Shown here in pieces: positions 1-10,102 of a stretch of 64,000 bases of DNA. The number at the start of each line of letters is the position of its first letter. The first letter of the stretch is position 1. Both the position numbers and the translations under genes were made by a program. The notes under the pieces are model-generated. The model ran no database searches, was not told the DNA's origin, and saw only the letters and a list, made by a program, of their open reading frames with translations. Origin of the DNA: Bradyrhizobium valentinum (GTDB lineage Bacteria; Pseudomonadota; Alphaproteobacteria; Rhizobiales; Xanthobacteraceae); contig NZ_LLXX01000066.1 of the NCBI RefSeq assembly GCF_001440405.1, positions 5,642 to 69,641 on the forward strand, written 5' to 3'.

Positions 1-1
1 C

Positions 2-409
2 CTCGAGGCCAAGCGCGACTGGGGGCATGCGCGGGATTATGTCGAGGGCATGCACAGGATATTGCAGGCGGATGCCCCCGACGCTTTCGTGCTGGCGACC
101 GGCGAAACCCGTTCGGTGCGCGCATTCGTCGAGCTGGCGTTTGCCGAAGTCGGCCGCCGCATCGAATGGCGCGGCAAGGGCGTCGAGGAAACCGGCGTCG
201 ACGCCAAGTTCGGCAAGACCGTGGTCCGGATCGATCCCGACTACTTCCGCCCCACCGAGGTCGACATCCTGATCGGCGACGCCAGCAAGGCGCGACAAAA
301 GCTTGGCTGGAAGCCGAAGCGCAGCTTTGCGCAGCTGGTCGAGGAAATGGTGGAGAGCGATCTTGCGATCGCGTGGCGGGAGGTCGCCAATGGTAAGGAC
401 GCCGTTTGA
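2..409 (+). CDS. noeL: GDP-mannose 4,6-dehydratase, C-terminal part
   Basis: The reading frame enters from the left edge, so only about the last 135 residues are visible. They match the C-terminal end of the short-chain dehydrogenase family enzyme that turns GDP-mannose into GDP-4-keto-6-deoxymannose, the first step to GDP-L-fucose; recognisable pieces are DWGHARDYVEGMHRIL near the start and FRPTEVDILIGDASKA later, the latter contributing to nucleotide-sugar binding in the family. The stop codon overlaps the start of nolK by 20 bases, so the two are translationally coupled. In rhizobia this pair supplies fucose for Nod-factor decoration; noeL is inferred from context, and gmd would be the housekeeping name. 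Confidence 0.88.
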   Translation, partial: LEAKRDWGHARDYVEGMHRILQADAPDAFVLATGETRSVRAFVELAFAEVGRRIEWRGKGVEETGVDAKFGKTVVRIDPDYFRPTEVDILIGDASKARQKLGWKPKRSFAQLVEEMVESDLAIAWREVANGKDAV

Positions 410-1349
410 GCTGAAGGGCAAAACGGTTTTCGTGGCCGGCCACCGCGGCATGGTGGGCTCGGCGCTCATGCGCCGGCTCGCGCAGGAGGATGTCACGCTA
501 CTCACCGCGGACCACAGCGAGCTCGACCTGCGCGACCAGGCGGAGGTGTTCGACTGGTTTGCAAAAAAGACCCCGCAGGCGGTATTTCTTGCGGCGGCCA
601 AGGTTGGCGGCATCGTCGCCAACAACACGCTGCGCGCCGAGTTCCTATACGACAATCTCGCCATTGCGGCCAATGTGATCCACGCGGCTTACCTGAATGG
701 GGTTCAGAAGCTGATGTTTCTCGGCTCCTCCTGCATCTATCCAAAACTCGCCACCCAGCCGTTGCGCGAGGAGTACATGCTGACCGGGCCATTGGAGCCG
801 ACGAACGAGCCGTACGCGATTGCGAAGATCGCCGGGATCAAGATGGTGGAGGGCTATCGAAGCCAGTATGGCGCCGACTTCATCAGTGTGATGCCCACCA
901 ACCTCTACGGCCCCGGCGACAATTATCACCCCGAATATAGTCACGTGGTCGCCGCCCTGATCCGCCGCTTCCACGAGGCCAAACTGTCCGGCACCGGCAA
1001 TGTGGTGGTCTGGGGCACCGGCACGCCGCGCCGCGAGTTCCTCTATGTCGACGAGATGGCAGACGCCTGCGTCCACCTGATGAAGGTCTATTCCGATCGC
1101 GCATTAGTCAATATCGGCCGCGGCGAGGACATCTCGATTGCGGAGTTCGCGCAGCATGTCGCGCGCGTCGTCGGCTATACCGGCACAATCAGCTATGACC
1201 CCTCGCGCCCCGCCGGAACGCCGCGCAAGCTGCTCGATGTCCGCCACCTCGCCGCGCTCGGCTGGCGAGCCCGCACGTCGCTGGAAGAGGGCATTGCGTT
1301 GGCGTACCGGGCATATCTCAACGAGAGGCCACAGGCCGCGGCAGAGTAG
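390..1349 (+). CDS. nolK: GDP-L-fucose synthase
   Basis: A 319-residue protein of the extended short-chain dehydrogenase family that epimerises and reduces GDP-4-keto-6-deoxymannose to GDP-L-fucose with NADPH. The Rossmann glycine motif GHRGMVG lies at residues 17-23, the catalytic serine region SSCIYPK begins at 113, and Tyr142/Lys146 form the YxxxK pair in EPYAIAK. An in-frame upstream start exists at 303, but the ATG at 390 gives the family N-terminus (ELKGKTVFVAG shortly after it) and a coupled overlap with the preceding dehydratase. The product is cytoplasmic and, in this context, likely provides GDP-fucose for NodZ-type fucosylation of Nod factors. The housekeeping equivalent would be fcl. 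Confidence 0.92.
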   Translation: MVRTPFELKGKTVFVAGHRGMVGSALMRRLAQEDVTLLTADHSELDLRDQAEVFDWFAKKTPQAVFLAAAKVGGIVANNTLRAEFLYDNLAIAANVIHAAYLNGVQKLMFLGSSCIYPKLATQPLREEYMLTGPLEPTNEPYAIAKIAGIKMVEGYRSQYGADFISVMPTNLYGPGDNYHPEYSHVVAALIRRFHEAKLSGTGNVVVWGTGTPRREFLYVDEMADACVHLMKVYSDRALVNIGRGEDISIAEFAQHVARVVGYTGTISYDPSRPAGTPRKLLDVRHLAALGWRARTSLEEGIALAYRAYLNERPQAAAE

Positions 1350-1544
1350 TCCTCCGCGTGCGGGACAAGCGAGCGTGATCCGGGACCCATGAGCAATCGG
1401 GCCCGTGACGAATCTCCCAAGCGCTTGAGGGGGACTCGATCATTCGGCAGAATGAGTTTGAGATGCATGCTTTTTTCAGGCTTTAAGGCTCGAAGGATTG
1501 CAGATTCGACGACGAGAAGCAGGCAAAACAAGCTGCTTTTCTTG

Positions 1545-1901
1545 TCATCGTCCATCATATTCAGTCCAACAATCGGAAGTTCCGTAGACTCGAACGGATG
1601 ATATTTGATGAAGCTTGTGCTTCAATCTTTCCCAGATCAAAACGGCAATGTTCTCTGCCGTAGGATTCTCCAATCCCTCGACTTCGTTTAGGCATCGATG
1701 ATCAAGTGCATTGATGATACCGATAAAGGGCTCCACTAGGTCAGAAAAGTCTACGACGAATCCGGTGACAGGATCCACCGGTCCATCGAGTTGCACCTCC
1801 ACCCTATAGGAATGGCCGTGCACGCGGCTGCACCTATGTGTGGGCGGCACGTTCGGGAGCCGGTGAGCCGCTTCAAACTTGAAGGCTTGGGATATCTTCA
1901 T
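1545..1901 (-). CDS. queD: 6-carboxytetrahydropterin synthase-like protein (QueD/PTPS family)
   Basis: A 118-residue protein with the family zinc ligands His13 (AAHRL), His28 and His30 (HGHSY), and a cysteine at 24 in RCSRVHGH that fits the catalytic position. Downstream LDHRCLN and the PTAENIAVLIWERL segment with its glutamate are also typical. QueD converts dihydroneopterin triphosphate to 6-carboxytetrahydropterin in the queuosine/7-deazaguanine route. No queC, queE or queF is next to it, so it is an isolated copy, and PTPS-family members can have other pterin roles. Length and motifs are intact. It runs convergently to nolK. Confidence 0.88.
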   Translation of the reverse strand: MKISQAFKFEAAHRLPNVPPTHRCSRVHGHSYRVEVQLDGPVDPVTGFVVDFSDLVEPFIGIINALDHRCLNEVEGLENPTAENIAVLIWERLKHKLHQISSVRVYGTSDCWTEYDGR

Positions 1902-2260
1902 CGAGTGCGCAGATGCTTATAGGTTTCAATTCTCAGCCCAGTTCGGATAACTGAGTAGTACCCCATGATTTCGCGTATGGATCGGGGCCATCCATTAGCT
2001 AAAGGGGCAATTTGGATTCAGGGGGTGAAGCATTCGGCATCTTCCCCGATCAACGTAGTCACCCAGAAAACTCAGACGCATAGCTTTGGGTTCGACCCCG
2101 TGTTCCCAGCTTCGGAGAGAAATCACTTGTAAGATTGGCGCGGGCCAGCACACAAGCTTCTTCGGACTGTGAGCGATGCGTGGCCGATTTCCTCGGCCGT
2201 TACCGGCCACTGACGCCACCCGCCCATGAACTCGGCCAGATCCCATCGTGGCCTTCGCTG
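1902..2260. other. intergenic, no gene seen
   Basis: About 360 bases between the queD start and the end of the monooxygenase gene. No frame here resembles a known protein and no clear promoter or terminator was identified. Confidence 0.5.
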
Positions 2261-3574
2261 TCAGTCGACCTTGGCCGACTTGGCGAAGGACTCGCGTGAA
2301 GCCATCGGAATGGCGCCTCCGCGGGTCGGGTCCGCGAAGGTGCCACCCGCCGAGGCGTAGTCCTTACCTGTACAACGCTCGAGGACGATGCCAATCGCCT
2401 CGACATTGGGGATGTCCGACTCGCTCAGCTCGGGCATCGAGGGCTTGCGGGCAAGTGCCGCCTCTACGTAGGGAGCCAGCTCCTCTTCTTTACGTCGGAC
2501 GCGCTCGTCTTCCCGTTCTTTCAGAGCAGGCATGACCTCTTTGGCGAACAGCTCAAGTGCCTCACAGACATGCTCGTGCTTATTTATGCCGCACTGCTGG
2601 ATAAAGATCATCTGGTCGATACCGACATCAGCATATCCCATGAGATGCTCGCGAACACTCCTGGGCTGTCCGATGCTGCCTGAGCCTGGCGTCTCCTTCA
2701 TCTCGTCCTTGATCGCTTGGAAGCGCCGCCACAAATTCGTGCGCCCAGGACGGTGTTCGCCATATACCGCATAATGCGCGATCGAATAACCGAAGAACTT
2801 GAAACCATCGAGTCCTCGGTGCATAGCTTCTTCGGCGTTCTCATGAACCATCATACCGTTGAGAGTGGCGATATTGGCGTTTACCGAATGCCCAATGGGC
2901 ACGCACTCATTGGACTTGATGATCTGATAATACTCGTCGCGCCAAACTTTCGCTTGCGACGCCTCCACAAATCCAAAAACCAGCGCCCCTACCCCGTGAC
3001 GCGCGGCACGCAAAATACTGTCGCGCCGGGAACACGCCATCCAGATCGGTGGGTGCGGCTTCTGGACCGGCTTTGGCACGATGTTACGGGTCGGCATTGA
3101 GAAGAATTGCCCGTCGTACCCGGGATACGGCCGCATCGTCATCATATTGGCGGTCTGCTCGACCCCTTCCCGCCACATGGCATTTTTCTGCTCGGGCTCG
3201 ATCCCAAAGCCATGCATCTCGATCAGCGACGCGGATTCTCCGGTCCCCCACTCGGCGCGCCCACCAGAGATCAGATCGAGCGTCGCCAGGCGCTCCGCCA
3301 CCCGCGCCGGATGGTTGTAATTCGGGGAGGACAGGCAAATGCCGTGACCAATGCGAATAGTCTTTGTACGCTGGGAGACGGCACCCAGAAAGACCTCGGG
3401 TGCGGATGAGTGGGAGTACTCCTCGAGGAAATGATGCTCAACCGCCCACATGTGATCGAATCGGAGCCGATCGGCCAGTTCGATCTGCTCCAGCGCATCA
3501 CTGAACAATTTTCGCTCGCTGCCGTCCTCCCAAGGACGCGGCAACTGGTGTTCATAAAACAGTCCAAGCTTCAT
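2261..3574 (-). CDS. LLM-class flavin-dependent monooxygenase
   Basis: A 437-residue protein opening with KLGLFYEHQLPRPW, the beta-1 strand of the bacterial luciferase-like TIM-barrel family, followed by FDHMWAVEHHFLEE, IRIGHGICL and GRAEWGTGES, all in family order. Such enzymes use reduced FMN and oxygen to hydroxylate or oxidise a small organic substrate; the substrate cannot be told from sequence. The ATG at 3574 is preceded by AGGAGA. It stands alone, convergent with nothing obvious, at the edge of about 2 kb of decayed DNA, and appears intact. Confidence 0.88.
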   Translation of the reverse strand: MKLGLFYEHQLPRPWEDGSERKLFSDALEQIELADRLRFDHMWAVEHHFLEEYSHSSAPEVFLGAVSQRTKTIRIGHGICLSSPNYNHPARVAERLATLDLISGGRAEWGTGESASLIEMHGFGIEPEQKNAMWREGVEQTANMMTMRPYPGYDGQFFSMPTRNIVPKPVQKPHPPIWMACSRRDSILRAARHGVGALVFGFVEASQAKVWRDEYYQIIKSNECVPIGHSVNANIATLNGMMVHENAEEAMHRGLDGFKFFGYSIAHYAVYGEHRPGRTNLWRRFQAIKDEMKETPGSGSIGQPRSVREHLMGYADVGIDQMIFIQQCGINKHEHVCEALELFAKEVMPALKEREDERVRRKEEELAPYVEAALARKPSMPELSESDIPNVEAIGIVLERCTGKDYASAGGTFADPTRGGAIPMASRESFAKSAKVD

Positions 3575-4616
3575 CCTTTTTCTCCTGGGGCACGATGGTC
3601 ACCGAGCCGCTTCAAACGTGGTGCCCAGCCCAGTGTCGCAGGGTGGTTCTGCGCCGCGGCCAGCAAATGTACTTCGTTCTCTCGGTTCAAAGCTCTTGCG
3701 CGCCGATCGAGCTCTCTGTCTTAACTCTAGCCGCCCGATCTGCTGGAACGGCTCGCCGCCTCCTCCACGAAGGTAGTGCACAGCGCCTCATTCGCGACCA
3801 TTTCCGAAGCCACTGAAGGGCAGGCTCTCCCAGCTCGCCGCGACCGAGGCGCGATCTGGATGTCCTCTCTGCCGACGATCAGACGCGATAGGACCAATGC
3901 CGCTGCTGGCCGAATGACAGCGTACCACGACGGATGTGGCTTCAATCGGCGGTACAGCACTCAACAGTGCAGCAGTTATGGCATTGATTTGGATCAACTG
4001 AGCAAGTCACATCTAAGCTCCCGGGCCGGTGCCTGCGATACCGCCATTGTCGTGACGGATTCTTCACCGTCTCCCAGCAATCGGCGTGCCACAAGACCTT
4101 TTGTGCGAGGCTGCTTGAAGAAACACCATGTGCTTCGCGTCACGCCGGGCGGGCTACTAGCTGCGTAGTGTCGGGCAGGGAAATTACGTCTTCAACCGGA
4201 CACGGCTGACCACGACAACACGTGCGTTAAACGACGACCCTGGGTCTCGTGCCTAACTCGAATGCCTACTCGGGGATCATCTTCCCTCTGGCGACTTCAC
4301 GGCCAGGGCGCTCGGCATCGCAGCATGACCTGGTATCTGGCAATTTGCGGCGGGGGCATCCAATGGTGCTGGCGTTGGCCAAACAGGCTGCCGCATCACC
4401 GATGCTTGCCGGTTGCCATCTCCAAGTTTGTTGGCGGCGAGTCCTCAAACGCGCTCTGAGCGAGCCTGCACGTCGGATCCGACGACGATGTCATAGGGCG
4501 CGATCGCCGAGTGAGATTCCGACCTGACGGCGTTCGCATGTTGAGGAGCGCGGTCATCGTCGCGCTCTGGGTATCCGCGCTTATAGAGGGAGCCGAAGGT
4601 GACCCGTAAGCGGCCG
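3575..4616. other. gene-poor stretch, nothing recognised
   Basis: About 1 kb upstream of the monooxygenase. Open frames exist on both strands but none shows family motifs, good start signals or biased codon use; it reads as decayed accessory DNA. A monooxygenase promoter should lie in the first 150 bases but no consensus box is clear. Confidence 0.4.
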
Positions 4617-4790
4617 GCCAGTCCTGCTGATCAAAGTGGGAGAGCTGGTCGCCGGGGCGAAGGACGTCACCCGCGATTGCGATCGTGGCTTGGCGAGAGG
4701 CCGCCTCTTCCGGCCACTTGCTGAAACCGTTCACCAGCGATGCTAGACTTTGGCTGTTCAACTCCTGAAGCGCTCCGCTTTCATCGCCCG
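4617..4790 (-). pseudogene. SKWP-repeat type III effector remnant
   Basis: One frame reads LASLVNGFSKWPEEAA followed by TIAIAGDVLR and DQLSHFD, a single well preserved unit of the SKWP repeat known from the large Ralstonia RipS / Xanthomonas XopAD effectors and their rhizobial relatives. The frame loses similarity on either side, so this is a fragment of what should be a protein of more than a thousand residues. A second such fragment lies at 56842-56967. No tts box was found beside it. Confidence 0.55.
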
Positions 4791-5653
4791 AACATTCGGC
4801 TATTCTGATCGTTGCATTACGGCATTCGGCCATCGTTGAAGTGTCGACCGAATGATGATGCGAAGAACGAAAGGGCTCTGAGCCCGACTTCCTTAATCAG
4901 AGCGTTATCAAGCCGCGACATACATGCAGCTATGCGCTCGCACGCTTCGATACCTGCCTGACCTCAGGCCTGCTGGCTCACCGCGTTGCATGTCGTGGCG
5001 TACCCCCACGATATCCTGGCGCGGATGTCTTCTTCGAAGCATGGCACGAATCTCAGTTAGTATCTGCGGCGGCCTTTTACAGGAACGTTGCCTGGTCCAC
5101 GCCGGCACCCCGGCCGGACACGACTGCCTATGCAGCGGGAGCGCGTCTCTTCGCGAGCTTCTGGTAGCTTGATCGGAGCGCGGGCGGTGCGCGACCTGCG
5201 CAATTGCAACTTACATCACCAAGCATTCAGCATTCGTATCATCCGACACTCCCCAGGCCACATGCGACTTTGCCCGCTTTCAGTGTCATTCCAATAACCG
5301 GCGAGAGCGCTTCCCATCCTGGCACAAGATGTACCTGAATGATCGGTCATCATCCGCAAGCGAGAAGGTCGACCTCGCAAGGCATGCCGCTCGAATTGAT
5401 GCCTCAAATGAGCCATAGACGCCTGCGTGGTAGCCTTGGTCATCGTTCTTCCAAGCCTACAACCTGACGCTACGTGAGATTCAAGCTGTTTGATGCTCAT
5501 CTATATACGGCGATGTACTGCTGATGGTGGTCGCGGTGATCATCGCCGCAGTCGGCTTTTTCCGAGAACGGCTCGTTCGCATGTTCACAAACCTGACGTG
5601 GAACACCGCTTACAGTACCTCGGCACGGTGATTTTGACAGGTTGGACATGGGG
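4791..5653. other. gene-poor stretch with one dispersed repeat copy
   Basis: No supported gene. At about 5454-5490 the sequence CTGACGCTACGTGAGATTC, read on the plus strand, matches the reverse complement of the duplicated repeat near 16210 and 16500, so it is a third partial copy of that dispersed intergenic element. Confidence 0.45.
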
Positions 5654-5911
5654 TCAAAGTAGCTCTGGCAGGAGCTTGGGATCGACGAGCAATTCGATGC
5701 TGCGGGGTGCTCTTGGTTGCCTTTTGATAAAGCCTTCTCGTTCGAGCGTCAGCACCATCTGATGGACTGAAGGCGGGCTGACGCGAAAATACTGCTGCAT
5801 GTCGGCTTCGGCCGGCGGGCGGCGGTGCAGGCGTGTATAGAGGTGGATATACGCCAGGTACTGGCCCTGCTTGGGCGTGAAAGTTTTTGCAGGGCGACTC
5901 ACGCCGGCCAT
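5654..5911 (-). CDS. LexA-like winged-helix protein accompanying IS630
   Basis: An 85-residue protein consisting only of a winged helix: FTPKQGQYLAYIHLY, then PAEADMQQYFRVSPPSVHQM as helix-turn-helix and LEREGFIKRQP as wing, as in the DNA-binding half of LexA, without the protease half. It is divergent from the IS630 transposase that begins 45 bases away, and small proteins of this type are often found with such elements, so it may repress transposition; that role is inference. The frame is open back to 5989, so longer starts at 5944 or 5989 are possible; the latter would overlap the transposase start. Confidence 0.65.
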   Translation of the reverse strand: MAGVSRPAKTFTPKQGQYLAYIHLYTRLHRRPPAEADMQQYFRVSPPSVHQMVLTLEREGFIKRQPRAPRSIELLVDPKLLPELL

Positions 5912-5956
5912 CCGATTCAGCTGTTCGTCCGTGCCTCGAACCATGAGGAGGCACAG

Positions 5957-7084
5957 ATGAATGTACGCTACCGGGTCGAGCTTGACCAAGCCGAGCGTTC
6001 CGAACTGGCGGCACTTCTAAGCGGCGGCAAACATGCGGCACGCAAGCTGAAGCGGGCGACAAGCGACGAGGCGATCGCGAGGAGCGTCGGCGTTGGCGGC
6101 TCGACTGTCTACCGGACCAAGCGCCGCTTTGTGCTCGGCAATCTTGCGGCGGCACTCAGCGAAGAGCCGCGTCCCGGAGCGAGCCGCAAGCTCTCGGGCA
6201 AAGAGGAGCCGCTGCTCGTGGCGACCGCCTGTTCGAGCCCGCCCGCGGGTCGCGCCCGCTGGACCCTGGAACTGTTGGCTGGTGAACTGGTCCGGCTCAC
6301 CGCACACGAGCGCGTCTCGCGCGAGACCGTGCGCCGGCGCTTGGCCGAAAACGACCTCAAGCCCTGGCGCAAGGACATGTGGTGCATTCCGCAGGTCGAC
6401 GGCGAATATGTCGCCCGTATGGAGGACGTGCTCGACCTCTATGCGGAAGCGCCCGATCCCAAACGTCCCGTCATCTGCTTCGACGAGAGCCCGATCCAGC
6501 TCATCGGCGAGGTGCGCCAGCCGATCCCGGCGAGGTCCGGACAGATCGAGCGCTATGACTGCGAGTACCGGCGCAACGGGACGGCGAACCTGTTCGTCTT
6601 CCTTGATGTGCACCGCTCGTGGCGCAAGGTGAAGGTCACCGAACGGCGTGCCGCCAAGGACTTCGCCGCCTGCATGCGCGAACTGACCGATGTCCATTAC
6701 CCCAAGGCGGAGCGCATCCGCGTCGTGCTCGACAACCTATCCACCCATTCAGCTGGCGCGCTCTATCAGAGCCTCCCGGCTTGTGAAGCACGACGGATGC
6801 TGCGCCGACTGGAGTTCCACTACGTTCCTAAGCACGCCAGTTGGCTGAACATGGTGGAGATCGAGATCTTGGCCAAGCAATGCCTCGATCGGAGAATCAA
6901 AAGCCACGCAAAACTCGCCGCCGAGACAGCTGCATGGGAGAAGCAGCGCAATGCCGCCCGCGCTCGCATCAAATGGATGTTCACAACCGATAAAGCACGC
7001 GCCAAAATGGGGCGCGCCTATCCAAAACTTGACGCCAAATCAGCCTCAAGCCAAAGAGTCAAAACCTCTGTGCAGAGGTACTAG
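5957..7084 (+). CDS. IS630-family transposase
   Basis: A 375-residue, apparently intact transposase. An N-terminal helix-turn-helix ([16 protein letters not shown], about 44-59) precedes the DDE core: Asp176 in CFDESPIQ, Asp259 in VVLDNLSTH and Glu301 in [10 protein letters not shown]. The frame is open upstream to 5825, but the ATG at 5957 gives the family N-terminus MNVRYRVEL. Terminal repeats were not delimited. The C-terminal part is closely similar to the partial transposase at the right edge of the window (63710-64000). Confidence 0.9.
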   Translation: MNVRYRVELDQAERSELAALLSGGKHAARKLKRATSDEAIARSVGVGGSTVYRTKRRFVLGNLAAALSEEPRPGASRKLSGKEEPLLVATACSSPPAGRARWTLELLAGELVRLTAHERVSRETVRRRLAENDLKPWRKDMWCIPQVDGEYVARMEDVLDLYAEAPDPKRPVICFDESPIQLIGEVRQPIPARSGQIERYDCEYRRNGTANLFVFLDVHRSWRKVKVTERRAAKDFAACMRELTDVHYPKAERIRVVLDNLSTHSAGALYQSLPACEARRMLRRLEFHYVPKHASWLNMVEIEILAKQCLDRRIKSHAKLAAETAAWEKQRNAARARIKWMFTTDKARAKMGRAYPKLDAKSASSQRVKTSVQRY

Positions 7085-7261
7085 CAGCAGGTGGCAGTCA
7101 GCCCCGCCTGTGACGAGACGCAGGCCGCCCGCTGTAAGGGTCTCCGCAAGAGCACGCGCGTTAGCAACGACGGCTTACCTACGCTGGATTCCGCAACTCG
7201 CTGCTGCAGCCAGCCATCGGCTCGAGACGCATTTCGGCCACCTCATCACCGGAGGTGCCGC

Positions 7262-7396
7262 ATGAGATCCCAAAGGCCCAACGAACTCGCCAAGGGCATC
7301 GAGCGGTTCTTCCGGGAGTATCTACCGACCCTTCGCGGTACCAGTCGACATACGATACGCAACTACCGGGATGCCATCGTTCTGTTCTTGCGTTTT
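7262..7396 (+). pseudogene. tyrosine recombinase/integrase, N-terminal fragment
   Basis: About 45 residues from an ATG at 7262 read as the SAM-like DNA-binding N-terminus of a phage-type integrase (LAKGIERFFREYLPTLRG, HTIRNYRDAIVLFLRF), then similarity stops and the frame continues into unrelated sequence. The catalytic Arg/His/Tyr domain is absent. It is most likely the left part of an integrase gene truncated by recombination. Confidence 0.6.
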
Positions 7397-8200
7397 TCAA
7401 ATTTAAAGCGGTGCGCGAGAGGCGGACCTCCTTTCCGGCTATACGGGCTGTAGCGATGGTGATCCGCCGACGCGCCGAAAGGAAAGCAAGCAGCCGGCGC
7501 TCTGGACACCGAGTTTGAATAAATGCCGGCTGCGCTGGCGCGAATGGATGAGCCGCATCGAAGCGTGATTTCTGCCGTGAGCACACCAGTAGCCGGGGAG
7601 ACGCTGGTGCGTGTCGTCGAAAGGCCGCAACATCGCTGATCATCGCCGGCATCCGCGAGGAGCCGCACGGCCGACCGCATGACCTGGCCTCGGTTGCCGC
7701 CGGCCGGCAGAACCGGCCCCAAGGGCGTTGCCGATATCATCCGCCCTGCGACAGGCCAAGCAGAGAGAGTACGTCCGCTGCCCCAGGCCGCGGTGCTGGT
7801 GCTGATATTCATCGCGTATTTCGAGCCGATCACCCGCGGTAAGCTGTCGACTTTCTCCGGCAAGGAGGTGTCACGCGATCTGATCGGCTTTCCTGTCGCT
7901 GTGGCCGTGCGGCAACCTTGTTCAGCTTGCGCGTCTCGATTAGCTTATGGCCGTGGGAAAGATGGCCACAAGGCGTCCAGCGGGTCCGGCATCAGAATAC
8001 CCGATCGACCTACGAAGTTGTTAAACAAGAGCCTGCGCGCAGGCGGTAGCTCCTCCACCCACGCTCCTTCGCCGAATGGATAGCGCTCATTGCGCGCGCC
8101 GCCGTTTGCGACGAGCCCTCCCGTTCACTGCGCACGACCATAGGACACCTGTAGTCGGATGCGGCCGCGACCATTACGGCTACATCCAACAAGAGTCTGG
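7397..8200 (+). pseudogene. decayed DNA with a ScpB-like remnant
   Basis: Between about 7775 and 7900 the plus strand encodes QAAVLVLIFIAYFEPITR and then FSGKEVSRDLIG, resembling the second winged-helix unit of plasmid/island-type ScpB (SMC partner) proteins. No start, and the frame degenerates after 7905. The rest of the stretch (7397-7770 and 7905-8200) contains no recognisable gene. Assignment rests on one short block and is tentative. Confidence 0.4.
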
Positions 8201-9031
8201 TCACATGAAGTCATCCTCGTACGAGTATCTGGGGGGACTTGATGCGCTCTCGGTATCACTGCTCTCGTTCTTCTCGGTTTTGCAGAGATAGAGTGGAGGC
8301 TTGTCCGCACGCTGCCATTCACCGGCACTGTTCTTCGTCCACTTTTCGGGATGCTGCGAAGGGTCTAGTACCATGCTCCCATCATCCACTTGAACGAACC
8401 CCATCATCGCTGCACGGGCTTGTGCTTCCGGATTAGCCGGACGCCAATTCAGCAACGGTCGTTCGCCATCTATCCGGAGTTGATGCTCAAGCAGAATATC
8501 GCCTGCGTTCTCGACAAGTGGATGAGCCACCTGAAAATCCACGGTCGAGGTGATCTCAGCCCGGCCAGGAAACTGGTGCCGCCAATTTTCGGATTCGAAC
8601 TCAGTCATGCTGAACCCGCCTTCCGTTCTCAGCAGTCCGGCGCTCTGGTTTCCTAATTGGTAGCTGAAATATCGCGCGTCCTCCGAATCTCGCCTCACGG
8701 CGTATTGCTGAGCAACGTCCGCGGTGCGTATGGCCCTCGAGGATACGAAATCCGAATACTCTTGTGGATTCTCGGCAATGTGCATGATTTCATCGCCATG
8801 AAACTGCCTCGCCTCCCTCCTGAAAGAAGGCCTGTCTATCTCCACCACTGGAGGTCTATCATGGAGGAAATACGCCGGTGTTCCCGCTGAAGATGAGCTT
8901 CCGCTGGAAGTCGATCCGTCTAAGCGCACCCGGGCAAACGTGTCAGCGAAGCTTTGGCTTCCTGGATCCGTTTGCCCGCTGGCGCCACGCGTGTAGGGGT
9001 TATCGGAGGACCCACCAATTCGACCATACAT
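8201..9031 (-). CDS. nopP: type III effector NopP, copy 1
   Basis: A 276-residue protein starting MYGRIGGSSDNP, with the NopP core: HIAENPQEYSDFVS, ARYFSYQLGNQSAGLLRTEG, TSTVDFQVAHPLVENAGDI, LLEHQLRIDGERPLL and a C-terminal LDPSQHPEKWTKN block. NopP is a phosphorylated effector secreted through the rhizobial T3SS and can determine host compatibility in soybean. The serine-rich, disordered N-terminus fits a secretion signal. A tts box ends about 70 bases upstream. An in-frame extension to 9145 would translate through that box and was not used. The C-terminus ends in the acidic EDDFM motif shared with copy 2. Confidence 0.9.
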   Translation of the reverse strand: MYGRIGGSSDNPYTRGASGQTDPGSQSFADTFARVRLDGSTSSGSSSSAGTPAYFLHDRPPVVEIDRPSFRREARQFHGDEIMHIAENPQEYSDFVSSRAIRTADVAQQYAVRRDSEDARYFSYQLGNQSAGLLRTEGGFSMTEFESENWRHQFPGRAEITSTVDFQVAHPLVENAGDILLEHQLRIDGERPLLNWRPANPEAQARAAMMGFVQVDDGSMVLDPSQHPEKWTKNSAGEWQRADKPPLYLCKTEKNESSDTESASSPPRYSYEDDFM

Positions 9032-9100
9032 GACTGTTCGCACTCCTATTTTTCGCATTGGGTTCAGGCCGGTTAGGCGCGGCAGGTACACATAGACCGC

Positions 9101-9124
9101 TTGGCTGACGACTAGCTGACGAAG
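9101..9124 (-). promoter_or_regulatory. tts box of nopP copy 1
   Basis: Read on the minus strand, CTTCGTCAGCTAGTCGTCAG followed by CCAAG matches the TtsI-binding tts box core with its two GTCAG half-sites 12 bases apart. It lies 70 bases before the nopP ATG, the same spacing as at copies 2 and 3. Confidence 0.8.
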
Positions 9125-9196
9125 GCGTTTCTCCCGGACGCACAAACCAATGCGAACTGCCTTAAGCGTTGGCGATCAACCAAATTAGGTTGCGGG

Positions 9197-10102
9197 GTGC
9201 CGGATCAGATTGAGATCGCACTCGCGGCGGCGGGCCAACTGGAGCAGGAGAGCCGTCAGCTCGAGCGCCAGTGGGCGCTTCGCGTGGAGCGCGCCCGCTA
9301 CGAGGCCGAGCGCGCTCGGCGTCAGTATGACGCCGTAGAACCCGAGAACCGTCTTGTGGCGCGCTCACTTGAGCGGGCTTGGGAAGAGAAGCTGCGTGTC
9401 GTCGAGGCGGTCGAGCAGCAGCATGCGCGCTGGCGCGTACAAGAGCCGCTTCTGATTGGCCCGGCGGAACGCGCTGGGCTACAAGCGCTCGGCGAGAACC
9501 TGCCGCGGATTTGGCATACGGCCACCACGTCGGCAGCCGATCGCAAGCGCATTCTGCGATTTGTCATCCGCGAAGTCGTCCTTGATCAGAAGCGGACCCG
9601 AGGTCAAGTGTGGCTCAAGATCGTCTGGCAGACCGGCGCAACCAGCGAGCATCACGTACAACGGCGCGTTCACACCTACCGCGATTACATCGACATTGAT
9701 CGGTTGCGGCGACGGATCGCCGAGTTGAATGCTGAACACAAAATGGATGGCGAGATCGCGGCGATACTCAATCAGGAAGGCTTCATCGCGGCCCGAGGCT
9801 GCGCCTTCAAAGGCGAGAACGTCTGGGTGTTACGCACCCGCTGGGGCATTCCCACCGTCAAAATCAACGGCATGGACAAGAACCCAATGCGCTGGCCCGA
9901 CGGGAGCTTCTCGATTCAGGGCGCAGCGGCTGAGCTTGGAGTAACCCCACAGACGGTGTTCGATTATCTCGCGCGCGGATTGCTGGCAGGTCATCAGTTG
10001 GCGAAGGGCGAGCCATGGCAGATCGAGCTCTCAGGCAAACAAATTGCTCAGCTTCGCAACCGGGTACGACGCACCAAGCGTTCGAAGAAGGAGGCATCAT
10101 GA
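9197..10102 (+). pseudogene. large serine recombinase, C-terminal half only
   Basis: About 301 residues corresponding to the coiled-coil and C-terminal DNA-binding part of a large serine recombinase: a long charged helix (roughly 10-80), then WHTATTSAADRKRILRFVI, YIDIDRLRRRIAELN, and an HTH-like segment (AAAELGVTPQTVFDYLARG). The catalytic resolvase domain with its Ser nucleophile and the zinc ribbon are missing; the frame begins abruptly about 70 bases beyond the NopP tts box. It therefore cannot recombine DNA. The 3' end abuts the truncated istB at 10100. Sequence is unlike the recombinase at 48.8-51.3 kb. Confidence 0.75.

Noticed and set aside
1389..1601. 70-codon frame after nolK
   Set aside because: It overlaps the 3' end of queD on the other strand and shows no motif.
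6017..6697. 226-codon frame antisense to the IS630 transposase
   Set aside because: Shadow of the transposase, which has all DDE residues.
9032..9145. Longer NopP copy 1 starting at 9145
   Set aside because: The extension would translate the tts box; all three copies share a start of the MYxRI type after the box.
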